Notes under the pieces: model-generated
What the model was told of the DNA's origin: nothing
The model's input: the letters and a program-made list of their open reading frames with translations, nothing else
Databases searched by the model: none
Translations under genes and position numbers: made by a program
Source: Flavobacterium sp.
GTDB lineage: Bacteria; Bacteroidota; Bacteroidia; Flavobacteriales; Flavobacteriaceae
NCBI GenBank assembly: GCA_023253295.1
Contig: JALRGZ010000332.1
Span: forward strand, 1 to 5,337
Length of the DNA: 5,337 nt
Direction: 5' to 3'
Part shown: positions 1-5,174 of the stretch, in pieces
How the letters are laid out: every line of letters begins with the position of its first letter
Numbering within the stretch: position 1 is the first letter of the stretch

Positions 1-693
1 GCTCACATTTCTGAATATCTACATGGGAAAGGGATGAATGTTCTGATTCACTATCGGCAGTCAGAAAACGAGGCAAAAAAATTAAAGGCAAAACTCAATA
101 AAAGAAGGAAAAATTCGGCAGAAATTTTTCAAGGTAACTTAAATGATGAAAATGTCTATAAAGATCTCATCGACTTTACAACAAAACATTTTAAGAGACT
201 TGATTTTTTAATTAATAATGCATCATCTTATTATCCCACCCCGCTGAATAAATTAAACATCGCTGACTGGGACGATCTTTTGGGAAGCAATTTAAAGGCC
301 CCTTTATTTCTAGCCAAACATGCTGCACCTTATCTAGAAAAAACCAAAGGATCGATAGTGAATATTACCGACACTCATATCAAGAGTCCTAAAAAAAGTT
401 ATATCATCTACTCAATAGCCAAGGCTGGGTTAGTGACCTTAACTCATTCTCTGGCTCAGGAATTATCTCCAAATATTAGAGTAAACGCAGTGGCTCCTGG
501 TCCTATTCTATGGCCTGAAGATAAGAATGAATTTTCAAAAACTTATCGAGAAAAAGTTGTTAAAGAAACATTATTAAAGAAAATAGGTGATCCATCTGAT
601 ATTTCAGAAGCCATTTTTTATTTGTTAACAAGCGCTTCTTACACCACCGGTCATGTTCTTGAGGTGGACGGTGGCAGATCATTTTCACTATGA
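1..693 (+). CDS. folM: Pteridine reductase (FolM/PTR1-like SDR), 5' end outside window
   Basis: NADPH-dependent short-chain dehydrogenase that would reduce pterins (dihydromonapterin or dihydrofolate type substrates) in the cytosol. The frame is open from base 1, so the gene starts upstream. An ATG at 34 is internal, because the 11 residues before it still read as the N-terminal Rossmann segment; the TGxxxxIG cofactor motif lies outside the window. Visible motifs in partial numbering: HYRQS at 17-21 (the NADPH-selective HYRxS of pteridine reductases), NNASSYYPTP at 72-81, catalytic Asp124 (ITD), Tyr137 and Lys141 in YSIAK, NAVAPGPILWPE at about 162-173, and a C-terminal VDGGRS. The Asp-to-Tyr spacing of 13 matches Leishmania PTR1 Asp181/Tyr194, and the family uses Asp where ordinary SDRs use Ser. 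The stop overlaps the ttcA start by 4 bases (ATGA), so the two are probably co-transcribed. The motifs are clear; the exact substrate is inferred. Confidence 0.85.
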   Translation, partial: AHISEYLHGKGMNVLIHYRQSENEAKKLKAKLNKRRKNSAEIFQGNLNDENVYKDLIDFTTKHFKRLDFLINNASSYYPTPLNKLNIADWDDLLGSNLKAPLFLAKHAAPYLEKTKGSIVNITDTHIKSPKKSYIIYSIAKAGLVTLTHSLAQELSPNIRVNAVAPGPILWPEDKNEFSKTYREKVVKETLLKKIGDPSDISEAIFYLLTSASYTTGHVLEVDGGRSFSL

Positions 694-965
694 GCAAAGA
701 CCCTTTTTTACCCAATAACGTCAGTGGAAATTTTATTAAATTAAGAAATAAATTAATCTCTGCAACCGGAAAAGCAATTGCAGACTTTAATATGATCGAA
801 GATAAAGATGTTGTAATGGTGTGTCTAAGTGGAGGTAAAGATTCTTATACACTTCTCTCACTCTTGTCAGCTCTCAAGAAAAGGGCTCCCATTGATTTTT
901 CAATCGTTGCTATGAACCTGGACCAAAAACAGCCTCAATTTTATCCTGAAGTCCGTGTTCAATGA
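690..965 (+). CDS. ttcA: tRNA 2-thiocytidine(32) synthetase TtcA, truncated at a chimeric join
   Basis: N-terminal third of TtcA, the PP-loop ATPase with an iron-sulfur cluster that thiolates C32 of certain tRNAs. The start ATG overlaps the preceding stop (ATGA). Visible are KLRNKLISATGKAIADFNMI (residues 17-36), the PP-loop SGGKDS at 47-52, and NLDQKQP at 76-82, all diagnostic for TtcA. Genuine TtcA sequence ends at about residue 82 (base 935). The last nine residues and the TGA at 963-965 come from the antisense of the MazG-like gene that follows. A full TtcA is roughly 270-310 residues, so the CxxC cluster-binding region and the C-terminal domain are missing. The sequence is proteobacterial in style. 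As it stands the product could not work; the intact source gene presumably continues elsewhere. Confidence 0.92.
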   Translation: MSKDPFLPNNVSGNFIKLRNKLISATGKAIADFNMIEDKDVVMVCLSGGKDSYTLLSLLSALKKRAPIDFSIVAMNLDQKQPQFYPEVRVQ

Positions 966-1182
966 TAGTACCACACAATATATACATCATATCCCCTAAT
1001 GCATCAGCAATCTCTACTAAATCATTATTTTTAACTGCTTCCAGATATTCTTCGTTTTCTTCTTTCATTAAATGATAACGAAGTGTTTTTTTTGCCTCTC
1101 CTAAATCGGCAATTGGAGTTTCACTATGCCCAATCCCGAATGCCGTATGAAATTCTTTTACAGAATTAATTTGCTTTTGCAT
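910..1182 (-). CDS. MazG-like nucleoside triphosphate pyrophosphohydrolase, C-terminus lost at join
   Basis: All-alpha NTP pyrophosphohydrolase of the MazG/PRA-PH superfamily, expected to hydrolyse (d)NTPs or a related nucleotide to the monophosphate plus pyrophosphate using Mg2+. The metal-binding motifs are visible: EExxE at residues 41-45 (KEENEEY) and ExxD at 57-60 (EIADALGD), with a further Asp64. This is the usual EExxE...ExxD arrangement. Real sequence runs from Met1 (base 1182) to about Phe86 (base 925). The final GPGS and stop are antisense of ttcA and come from the join. Flavobacterial relatives continue for some tens of residues with a segment of the DEIQRSNMSKL type, which is absent here. 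The gene diverges from the small membrane-protein gene to its right. The family is clear, the substrate is not. Confidence 0.82.
   Translation of the reverse strand: MQKQINSVKEFHTAFGIGHSETPIADLGEAKKTLRYHLMKEENEEYLEAVKNNDLVEIADALGDMMYILCGTIIEHGLQDKIEAVFGPGS
924..936. other. Chimeric junction 1 (proteobacterial to flavobacterial)
   Basis: The plus-strand reading is conserved TtcA through NLDQKQP (ending at 935). The minus-strand reading is a conserved MazG-like protein through ...HGLQDKIEAVF (ending at 925). The shared bases, about CAAAAACAGCCTC, satisfy both proteins, so the break lies in or next to this short overlap. Neither gene is complete and no mobile-element signature is present. Confidence 0.75.
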
Positions 1183-1235
1183 AATTATATTGATTAAATG
1201 AAATGCAAATTAGCAACTAATCCTAAACATTTACC

Positions 1236-1243
1236 TATTTTTG
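1236..1243 (+). promoter_or_regulatory. Candidate Bacteroidota -7 element for the small membrane-protein gene
   Basis: TATTTTTG fits the Bacteroidota -7 consensus TAnnTTTG. It lies 17 bases before the ATG at 1261, which would give a transcript start near 1249 and a short A-rich leader. No strong -33 TTG is seen; TTAG at 1210-1213 is the nearest. The position also argues against the in-frame ATG at 1198 as the start, because that would lie upstream of the promoter. Confidence 0.4.
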
Positions 1244-1260
1244 CAATAAATTTTCAACAC

Positions 1261-1449
1261 ATGTTCAGTCAAGGTCAATTAATATTTGCTGTTTGTTTCC
1301 TAATCGCTTTTATCATTGTTATGATTTTTTCATATAGAAAAGACATCATAACTCATAAGATTTTTTATAAAGGAAACTACAAAATCCTAATTGGGTTCTT
1401 AATTTTCATAGGACTATTATTTGTTATAAAAATTTTCCTAAAACATTAA
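1261..1449 (+). CDS. Small two-helix membrane protein, function unknown
   Basis: A 62-residue protein from ATG 1261 (MFSQGQLIFAV...). Two hydrophobic helices are visible, about residues 7-24 and 41-59, separated by a basic loop (YRKDIITHKIFYKGNYK) that should face the cytosol, leaving both termini outside. The frame is open further upstream to an ATG at 1198. I prefer 1261 because the protein looks complete from there, the upstream 21 residues are unlike a signal or domain, and a -7 element lies between the two starts. I recognise it only as resembling small conserved hypothetical proteins of Flavobacterium. There is no motif for an enzymatic role. Its gene is divergent from the MazG-like gene and separated from the next gene by a 240-base gap. 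Confidence 0.65.
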   Translation: MFSQGQLIFAVCFLIAFIIVMIFSYRKDIITHKIFYKGNYKILIGFLIFIGLLFVIKIFLKH

Positions 1450-1453
1450 ATAA

Positions 1454-1473
1454 GGACAAAAGCTCTTTTCTCC
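1454..1473 (+). terminator. Short inverted repeat just after the small membrane-protein gene
   Basis: GGACAAAAG and CTTTTCTCC are near-perfect inverted arms (one C-C mismatch) around a 2-base centre, starting 4 bases after the stop at 1447-1449. There is no T-run after it, so it may protect the transcript end rather than act as a complete intrinsic terminator. Confidence 0.3.
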
Positions 1474-1549
1474 AATTAACACAACAACCACATTAACAAT
1501 CAAATAAGCACTTACTCTTTTGTACTTTAAGCTTTTATTTTAAAAACCC

Positions 1550-1568
1550 AAAAAAGCAGCTCTTTTTT
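1550..1568 (+). terminator. Terminator-like hairpin with U-tract, first of two
   Basis: AAAAAAG (1550-1556) can pair with CTTTTTT (1562-1568) around the loop CAGCT, and the right arm is itself a T-run. The stem is mostly A-T and weak. It overlaps the first copy of an imperfect direct repeat (1560-1580). Confidence 0.35.
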
Positions 1569-1631
1569 AATTTTCACACTAATTTATTCTTATCAAAACA
1601 GAGAAACACCTCTTTTTTTAATTTTTACACT
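1560..1631. repeat. Imperfect direct repeat of about 21 bases, 50 bases apart
   Basis: CTCTTTTTTAATTTTCACACT at 1560-1580 recurs at 1610-1631 with one extra T in the T-run and one C-to-T change. Each copy forms the right arm of a terminator-like hairpin. Together they occupy most of the 240-base gap between 1449 and 1690, in which no gene is seen. Confidence 0.55.
1600..1619 (+). terminator. Terminator-like hairpin with U-tract, second of two
   Basis: AGAG (1600-1603) pairs with CTCT (1610-1613) around AAACAC. With one bulged C, the A-run at 1595-1598 can extend the stem against the following T-run (1614-1619). It is a weak, A-T rich, intrinsic-terminator-like structure and overlaps the second repeat copy. 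Confidence 0.3.
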
Positions 1632-1658
1632 CACAGGCTCAGATATTGATAAAATTTC

Positions 1659-1666
1659 TAACTTTA
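1659..1666 (+). promoter_or_regulatory. Candidate -7 element for the SRPBCC/GyrI-like gene
   Basis: TAACTTTA differs from the Bacteroidota -7 consensus TAnnTTTG at one base. It lies 23 bases before ATG 1690, giving a plausible leader of about 18 bases. No convincing -33 TTG is present at the expected distance. Confidence 0.3.
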
Positions 1667-1689
1667 CATCAGAAAATAATCAATTTATT

Positions 1690-2793
1690 ATGAGAATTAT
1701 AAAATATATCTTTCTTCTATTATTACTTAGTCTAGTTGCCTTATCTATATTTATAGCTACACAAAAAGGGGATTTTCTTGTAAAAAGAAGTAAGATTATC
1801 AATTCTCCCAGAGCATCCGTTTACAACTATGTAAATGATTTTAGAAACTGGAGTGATTTTGGTTCTTGGACAACCGAAGATCCTGAAATAAAATTAAATT
1901 ATCCTCAAAATACAATTGGTAAAGGAGCCTCTTTTTCTTGGGAAGGAAAAGATGGCAATGGTGAAATGCGTACAATTACTATAAAAGAAAACGACAGCAT
2001 TATACAAACAATGGAATTTGAAGGTACTTCTTCAAAAGTGAGTTGGCATTTTAAAGACACTATTGGAGGAACAAAAGTAACTTGGAGTACCAAAGGCAAA
2101 ATGAGCTTCTTCTTCAAAATTTATTCTGCCTTAAATGGTGGTGTTGACAGAGTAATTGGAACTATTTACGAAAAAAGTTTAGCCAATCTTGATAAAGCCT
2201 TAGATTACGAAATCAATACCTTTTCTACAATAGAAAACGGAATTGTAAAAAAACCAGTGATGAATTACATTGGTCAAACTTTTACGAGTGAAATTTCCAA
2301 AGTGAACAAAAATTTCAAAATCATCATTCCTAAACTGAATCTTTTTTGTAAAAAAAACAATATCATTGTTAACAATAAACCATTTATTATTTATCATACT
2401 TACGATACCCCAAAAGGCCTTACCCGAATTACCATTGGATTAGGAATACAAGACGCTATCTTTTTAAGTTCAGGTAGTGATTTAGTTGCTGGAAAACTGG
2501 ACGCTTTTGAAGCTGCGAAAACAACCTTAACCGGTGATTATTCGCACCTCAAAACAGCTTACAACAAAACAATTAATTACTTAAACCAACACCAAATAGC
2601 TCCAAACCCTATTTTCTCTTTCTTAGAAATTTATACAACAGGTAAAAGTGAGGTAAAAAATCCTTCTAAATGGGTAACTGAAGTATATATCCCTATTGTA
2701 CCAAAAATAATCCCGCAAGAACTTCCAAATCTGACACCAGAAAACAGCACTACACCTGAAGTCAAAAAAACTGAAGAAGAATCAGAATTTTAA
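1690..2793 (+). CDS. Membrane-anchored SRPBCC protein with C-terminal GyrI-like ligand-binding domain
   Basis: A 367-residue protein with one N-terminal hydrophobic helix (about residues 4-23, basic residues before it), so the rest is probably held on the outer face of the cytoplasmic membrane. Residues about 29-175 read as an SRPBCC (polyketide cyclase/START-like) domain: VKRSKIINSPRASVYNYV, then FRNWSDFGSW, DPEIKLNYP, GKGASFSWEGKDGNGEM. Residues about 187-337 read as a GyrI-like/AraC effector-binding domain, with GDYSHLKTAYNKTINYL (282-298) and a late KWVTEVYIPI segment. A Pro/Glu/Thr-rich tail follows (about 340-367). Both domains bind small hydrophobic or cationic molecules in other proteins; no DNA-binding domain is present. 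The gene ends 45 bases before the sigma gene on the same strand, so read-through is possible. The ligand is unknown. Domain calls come from sequence pattern only. Confidence 0.75.
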   Translation: MRIIKYIFLLLLLSLVALSIFIATQKGDFLVKRSKIINSPRASVYNYVNDFRNWSDFGSWTTEDPEIKLNYPQNTIGKGASFSWEGKDGNGEMRTITIKENDSIIQTMEFEGTSSKVSWHFKDTIGGTKVTWSTKGKMSFFFKIYSALNGGVDRVIGTIYEKSLANLDKALDYEINTFSTIENGIVKKPVMNYIGQTFTSEISKVNKNFKIIIPKLNLFCKKNNIIVNNKPFIIYHTYDTPKGLTRITIGLGIQDAIFLSSGSDLVAGKLDAFEAAKTTLTGDYSHLKTAYNKTINYLNQHQIAPNPIFSFLEIYTTGKSEVKNPSKWVTEVYIPIVPKIIPQELPNLTPENSTTPEVKKTEEESEF

Positions 2794-2823
2794 ATTAAAC
2801 CTTTTAATCCGTTTTACATCTAA
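2792..2823 (+). promoter_or_regulatory. Two-block element upstream of the sigma gene (candidate ECF promoter)
   Basis: AAATTAAACCTTTT (2792-2805), 13 bases, then TCTAA (2819-2823). The same two blocks with the same spacing occur at 3375-3406. Read as an ECF promoter, TAAACCT would be the -35 with its AAC core, followed by a 16-base spacer and TCTAA as -10, matching the geometry of E. coli sigma-E sites. Transcription would start near 2830, just before the TTG at 2839. Confidence 0.4.
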
Positions 2824-2838
2824 ACTTCAAAAAAAAAA

Positions 2839-3381
2839 TTGCTGGACGAAAAGGACTTCATAGCACAATTACTAAATCCGAAAACGCAAAATGATGCTTT
2901 TCAAAAGCTGTTACATTCCTATCAAAAGCCTTTATACAATCACATTCGAAACATCGTTTTGAATCATGACGACACAGATGATGTATTACAAAACACTTTT
3001 ATTAAAGTATTTCAAAATATAAAAAACTTCAAAGGTGAAAGTAAATTATTTTCATGGATGTATCGAATTGCAACCAATGAAGCTCTAACCTTTTTGAATC
3101 AGAAAGCTAAAAAAAGTGGAATTTCTTCCGAAACTTTACAAAATAACACAATAAACAATCTTCAATCCGATGTTTATTTTGATGGAAATGATATTCAAAT
3201 TGCACTTCACAAAGCCATTGCAACACTTCCTGAAAAACAACAACTCGTTTTTAAAATGAAATATTTTGAAGAATTAAAATACGAGGAAATTTCAGAAATC
3301 CTGGGAACCTCTGTAGGTGCTTTAAAAGCATCCTATCACCATGCAGTAAAAAAAATAGAAACGTTATTAACAACAAATTAA
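2839..3381 (+). CDS. ECF-type RNA polymerase sigma factor (TTG start)
   Basis: A 180-residue sigma-70 family protein of ECF size, holding only regions 2 and 4. Region 2 spans about residues 20-90, with DDTDDVLQNTFIKVFQNI (44-61) and the promoter-melting and -10 recognition part FKGESKLFSWMYRIATNEAL (64-83). Region 4 spans about 119-178, with LPEKQQLVFKMKYFEELKYEEISEILG and a helix-turn-helix ending SVGALKASYHHAVKKI. The start is TTG at 2839: an in-frame TAA at 2821-2823 blocks any upstream start, and the next in-frame ATG falls inside region 2. A run of ten A precedes the start, with no Shine-Dalgarno site, as is usual in Bacteroidota. It is followed after 33 bases by a probable membrane anti-sigma gene and then an exported protein, a typical sigma-regulator cassette. 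The family is certain; the regulon is unknown. Confidence 0.93.
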   Translation: MLDEKDFIAQLLNPKTQNDAFQKLLHSYQKPLYNHIRNIVLNHDDTDDVLQNTFIKVFQNIKNFKGESKLFSWMYRIATNEALTFLNQKAKKSGISSETLQNNTINNLQSDVYFDGNDIQIALHKAIATLPEKQQLVFKMKYFEELKYEEISEILGTSVGALKASYHHAVKKIETLLTTN

Positions 3382-3406
3382 ACCTTTTGCATTTCATTTA
3401 GTCTAA
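3375..3406 (+). promoter_or_regulatory. Second copy of the two-block element, upstream of the anti-sigma gene
   Basis: AAATTAAACCTTTT (3375-3388), 13 bases, then TCTAA (3402-3406). It begins inside the last codons of the sigma gene. TCTAA lies only 8 bases before ATG 3415, so as a promoter it would give a nearly leaderless message. It may instead be a binding site or a duplicated leader. Confidence 0.35.
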
Positions 3407-3414
3407 TTGATATC

Positions 3415-3831
3415 ATGAAAGAATTTAAATTAAATAATATCCCAAAAATCGAATCCGGATTTAAAACTCCTGACGATTTTTACTTTGAAAATTTTTCAGC
3501 TAATTTATTGAGTCAATTACCTAAAGAAGAACCAAAAACAATATCATTATTCCAAAAAAAGAAAACAATCATAATGATGGTAGCCGCCGTTTTTGTTTTT
3601 GCTTTAGCAATTCCGTCTTTAATAAACCATGCTAGTCAAATTAACGAATTAGACGCAAACACTCTGGAAAACTATTTAAGTTATCAATCGAATATCAATC
3701 AGTATGATTTGATAAATGCCCTAGATGAAGAAGACATCAAAAATATAGACCAAGACATCGAATTAAAAGATCAAACAATAGAAGATATTTTAATTAGTAA
3801 CAACAACATAGAAAACTATCTCCTAGAATAA
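3415..3831 (+). CDS. Single-pass membrane protein, probable anti-sigma factor
   Basis: A 138-residue protein with a cytosolic N-terminal part (residues 1-50), one transmembrane helix (about 51-70, TIIMMVAAVFVFALAIPSLI) and an acidic outer domain (72-138). The N-terminal segment TPDDFYFENFSANLLSQLP (18-36) resembles the TP-x-x-[FY]F-x-x-F...LP motif seen in Bacteroidota proteins encoded next to ECF sigma genes. The protein has no cysteine, so it is not a zinc anti-sigma (HxxxCxxC) protein, and it is not FecR-like. The outer domain is rich in Asp, Glu, Asn and Ile, with repeated ENYL and EDI-type segments. It lies 33 bases after the sigma gene and 18 bases before the exported protein gene. The anti-sigma role is inferred from topology and position. 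Confidence 0.7.
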   Translation: MKEFKLNNIPKIESGFKTPDDFYFENFSANLLSQLPKEEPKTISLFQKKKTIIMMVAAVFVFALAIPSLINHASQINELDANTLENYLSYQSNINQYDLINALDEEDIKNIDQDIELKDQTIEDILISNNNIENYLLE

Positions 3832-3849
3832 TACCTCAAAAAAGAAAAG

Positions 3850-4305
3850 ATGATGAATTTTAGAAAAATTTTACCCCTATTATTGCTATTCACTTGTAGT
3901 TTTTATGCTCAAGACAATATAAAAGACAAAAAAGAGCAAGTAAAAGCCATGAAAGTTGCTTTTTTAACAACTGAATTAAACCTTAGTTCGCAAGAAGCTG
4001 AGAAATTCTGGCCACTTTACAATGCTTATGATGATAAGCAATTTGAGATAAGACATGAAAAAATGAGAACCTTAAAGTGGCGAATGAATGGAGATGCTTT
4101 AAATAAAATCAGTGAAAAAGATGCTGTAATTTTGCTCAACCAAATGGAAGCCGCTGATGAAGAATTATTTTTATTAAGAAAAAAATTCACTAAAAGCATA
4201 AGAACCATTTTACCGGCTGTTAAAATTCTTAAGCTAAAAAAATCAGAAGATGATTTTTACAGAAAACTACTCCAACAATATGGAGACAGAGGAAAAAGAA
4301 GGTAA
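3850..4305 (+). CDS. Exported helical protein, Spy/CpxP-like; candidate sensor for the sigma cassette
   Basis: A 151-residue protein of a type often named 'sensor of ECF-type sigma factor' in flavobacteria. A signal peptide is clear: FRK, a hydrophobic stretch, then cleavage after Ala20 (SFYA/QD). Cys16 lacks a proper lipobox. The mature part is charged and helical: ELNLSSQEAEKFWPLYNAYDD (42-62) corresponds to the LTxxQ-type turn of Spy/CpxP/ZraP/CnrX proteins, followed by long helices and a basic C-terminus (GDRGKRR). There is a single histidine (His69) and no mature cysteine, so a metal site like that of CnrX is not evident. The start may be either of two adjacent ATG codons (3850 or 3853). 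With 18 bases to the previous gene it should share its transcript. A periplasmic sensing or chaperone role is inferred. Confidence 0.75.
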   Translation: MMNFRKILPLLLLFTCSFYAQDNIKDKKEQVKAMKVAFLTTELNLSSQEAEKFWPLYNAYDDKQFEIRHEKMRTLKWRMNGDALNKISEKDAVILLNQMEAADEELFLLRKKFTKSIRTILPAVKILKLKKSEDDFYRKLLQQYGDRGKRR

Positions 4306-4331
4306 TTCTTTTACACAACACGGTACAAAAC

Positions 4332-4364
4332 AGACCTATCCTCATTTGGTTAGAAATTTGGTCT
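4332..4364. terminator. Weak inverted repeat between convergent genes
   Basis: AGACC (4332-4336) and GGTCT (4360-4364) are inverted arms around 23 bases, lying between the convergent stops at 4305 and 4365 and followed by TTTAATTT. This could be a shared terminator, but the stem is short and the loop long. Confidence 0.22.
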
Positions 4365-5171
4365 TTAATTTAAAAATTGAATACGCACCAATTTATTTCT
4401 TCCAGCAGCTATTGCTGTATCTTCATCAATAAAACTAAGAGTATAAAGTGTAGTGTCTGTTGCTAATTGTGTCCAAGTCTTTCCTTTATCATTGGAATAA
4501 TAAATACCCGAAGCACCAATACTAACCAATGATTTCCCTTTGCTGTTAGGTACATATTGGACACAAGAGGCAAACCCAAAACCAACATTCTCTGCAACAA
4601 GATTCCAAGTCTTGCCGCCATCATCAGTAATTGCTTTATTTCCAAAATTTTGCTCTGGTAATTCATAATCTCCCCCAGAAACAAAACCGTTTTTAGCATC
4701 ATAAAAATCCGCTGAAAATATTCCGGTCATAGATTTACCCTGAATTATAGGAGTCTCAAAAATGCTCCATGTTTTACCCTTATCAGCTGAATAAAAAACC
4801 CTAGATTTGATTCCGCCAGACACAACCCACGTATGATTTCCCCTTACAACAATATTAGTATTACTTGCTGCAAAAGCAGCTTCTCCATCAGAAAGTTTAG
4901 GTAGTTTTATCGCTTGAATTTTATTCCACGTTACACCTCCATCTCTTGTAATTATTATGGAAAATGTATTTTCTGTTGGATCGCCTATTGCAATTCCTTC
5001 TTTATTATTCCAAAATTTCATACTATCATAAAATATTTTTTCATGCTCTTCATGATATACCAATGTTGACTCTAAAGTACTTTTGGAAACTTTATATAGA
5101 AAAGCAGGATTAGCTATACTCAACAAAAAAATATTTTGATCATTTTGAGCCATACTTCTAAACTCTAATTT
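4365..5171 (-). CDS. Asp-box (BNR/Ycf48-like) beta-propeller protein, N-terminus lost at join
   Basis: 268 residues remain. Four Asp-box turns of the form [ST]xDxGxTW are visible in fragment numbering: TRDGGVTW (75-82), SADKGKTW (128-135), TDDGGKTW (182-189) and SNDKGKTW (226-233). Between them are propeller strands such as FWNNKEGIAIGDP and FYDAKNGFVSGGDYE. Such proteins fold as six- or seven-bladed propellers, are usually exported in Bacteroidota, and are variously labelled oxidoreductase, glycosyl hydrolase or Ycf48-like without proof of activity. Genuine sequence begins at about KLEFRS (base 5171). The reading frame stays open to 5294, but residues upstream of that point are antisense of the ABC transporter gene. 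The signal peptide and first blade, expected in relatives of about 340 residues, are missing. It converges on the sigma cassette. Confidence 0.78.
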   Translation of the reverse strand, partial: KLEFRSMAQNDQNIFLLSIANPAFLYKVSKSTLESTLVYHEEHEKIFYDSMKFWNNKEGIAIGDPTENTFSIIITRDGGVTWNKIQAIKLPKLSDGEAAFAASNTNIVVRGNHTWVVSGGIKSRVFYSADKGKTWSIFETPIIQGKSMTGIFSADFYDAKNGFVSGGDYELPEQNFGNKAITDDGGKTWNLVAENVGFGFASCVQYVPNSKGKSLVSIGASGIYYSNDKGKTWTQLATDTTLYTLSFIDEDTAIAAGRNKLVRIQFLN

Positions 5172-5174
5172 TGA
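5167..5174. other. Chimeric junction 2 (flavobacterial to ABC transporter)
   Basis: Going right, the minus-strand Asp-box protein loses sense beyond KLEFRS (5171) and the plus-strand ABC ATPase becomes recognisable at FELKKGELL (5170). The shared AATTTTGA suits both readings. Both genes lack their N-termini, so the break lies inside each of them. Confidence 0.7.

Noticed and set aside
936..965. TtcA seems to continue as QFYPEV, resembling the expected xFPEHV.
   Set aside because: The same bases read on the other strand as the well-conserved HGLQDKIE part of the MazG-like protein, and TtcA hits a stop at 963. The resemblance is coincidental.
1198..1260. An upstream ATG start for the small membrane protein.
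   Set aside because: The extra 21 residues look like translated leader, and a -7 promoter element lies within them.
3850..4305. Metal sensing by the exported protein, as in CnrX.
   Set aside because: Only one histidine and no mature cysteine are present, so the ligand set of CnrX cannot be formed; the fold resemblance alone does not support it.
4250..4432. A 60-residue plus-strand reading frame overlapping the exported protein gene and the Asp-box gene.
   Set aside because: It overlaps two well-supported genes in other frames and shows no domain or start signal.
924..5174. The flavobacterial segment as a mobile island inside a proteobacterial genome.
   Set aside because: No integrase, transposase, tRNA, target-site duplication or terminal inverted repeats are seen, and the joins do not share a common end sequence.
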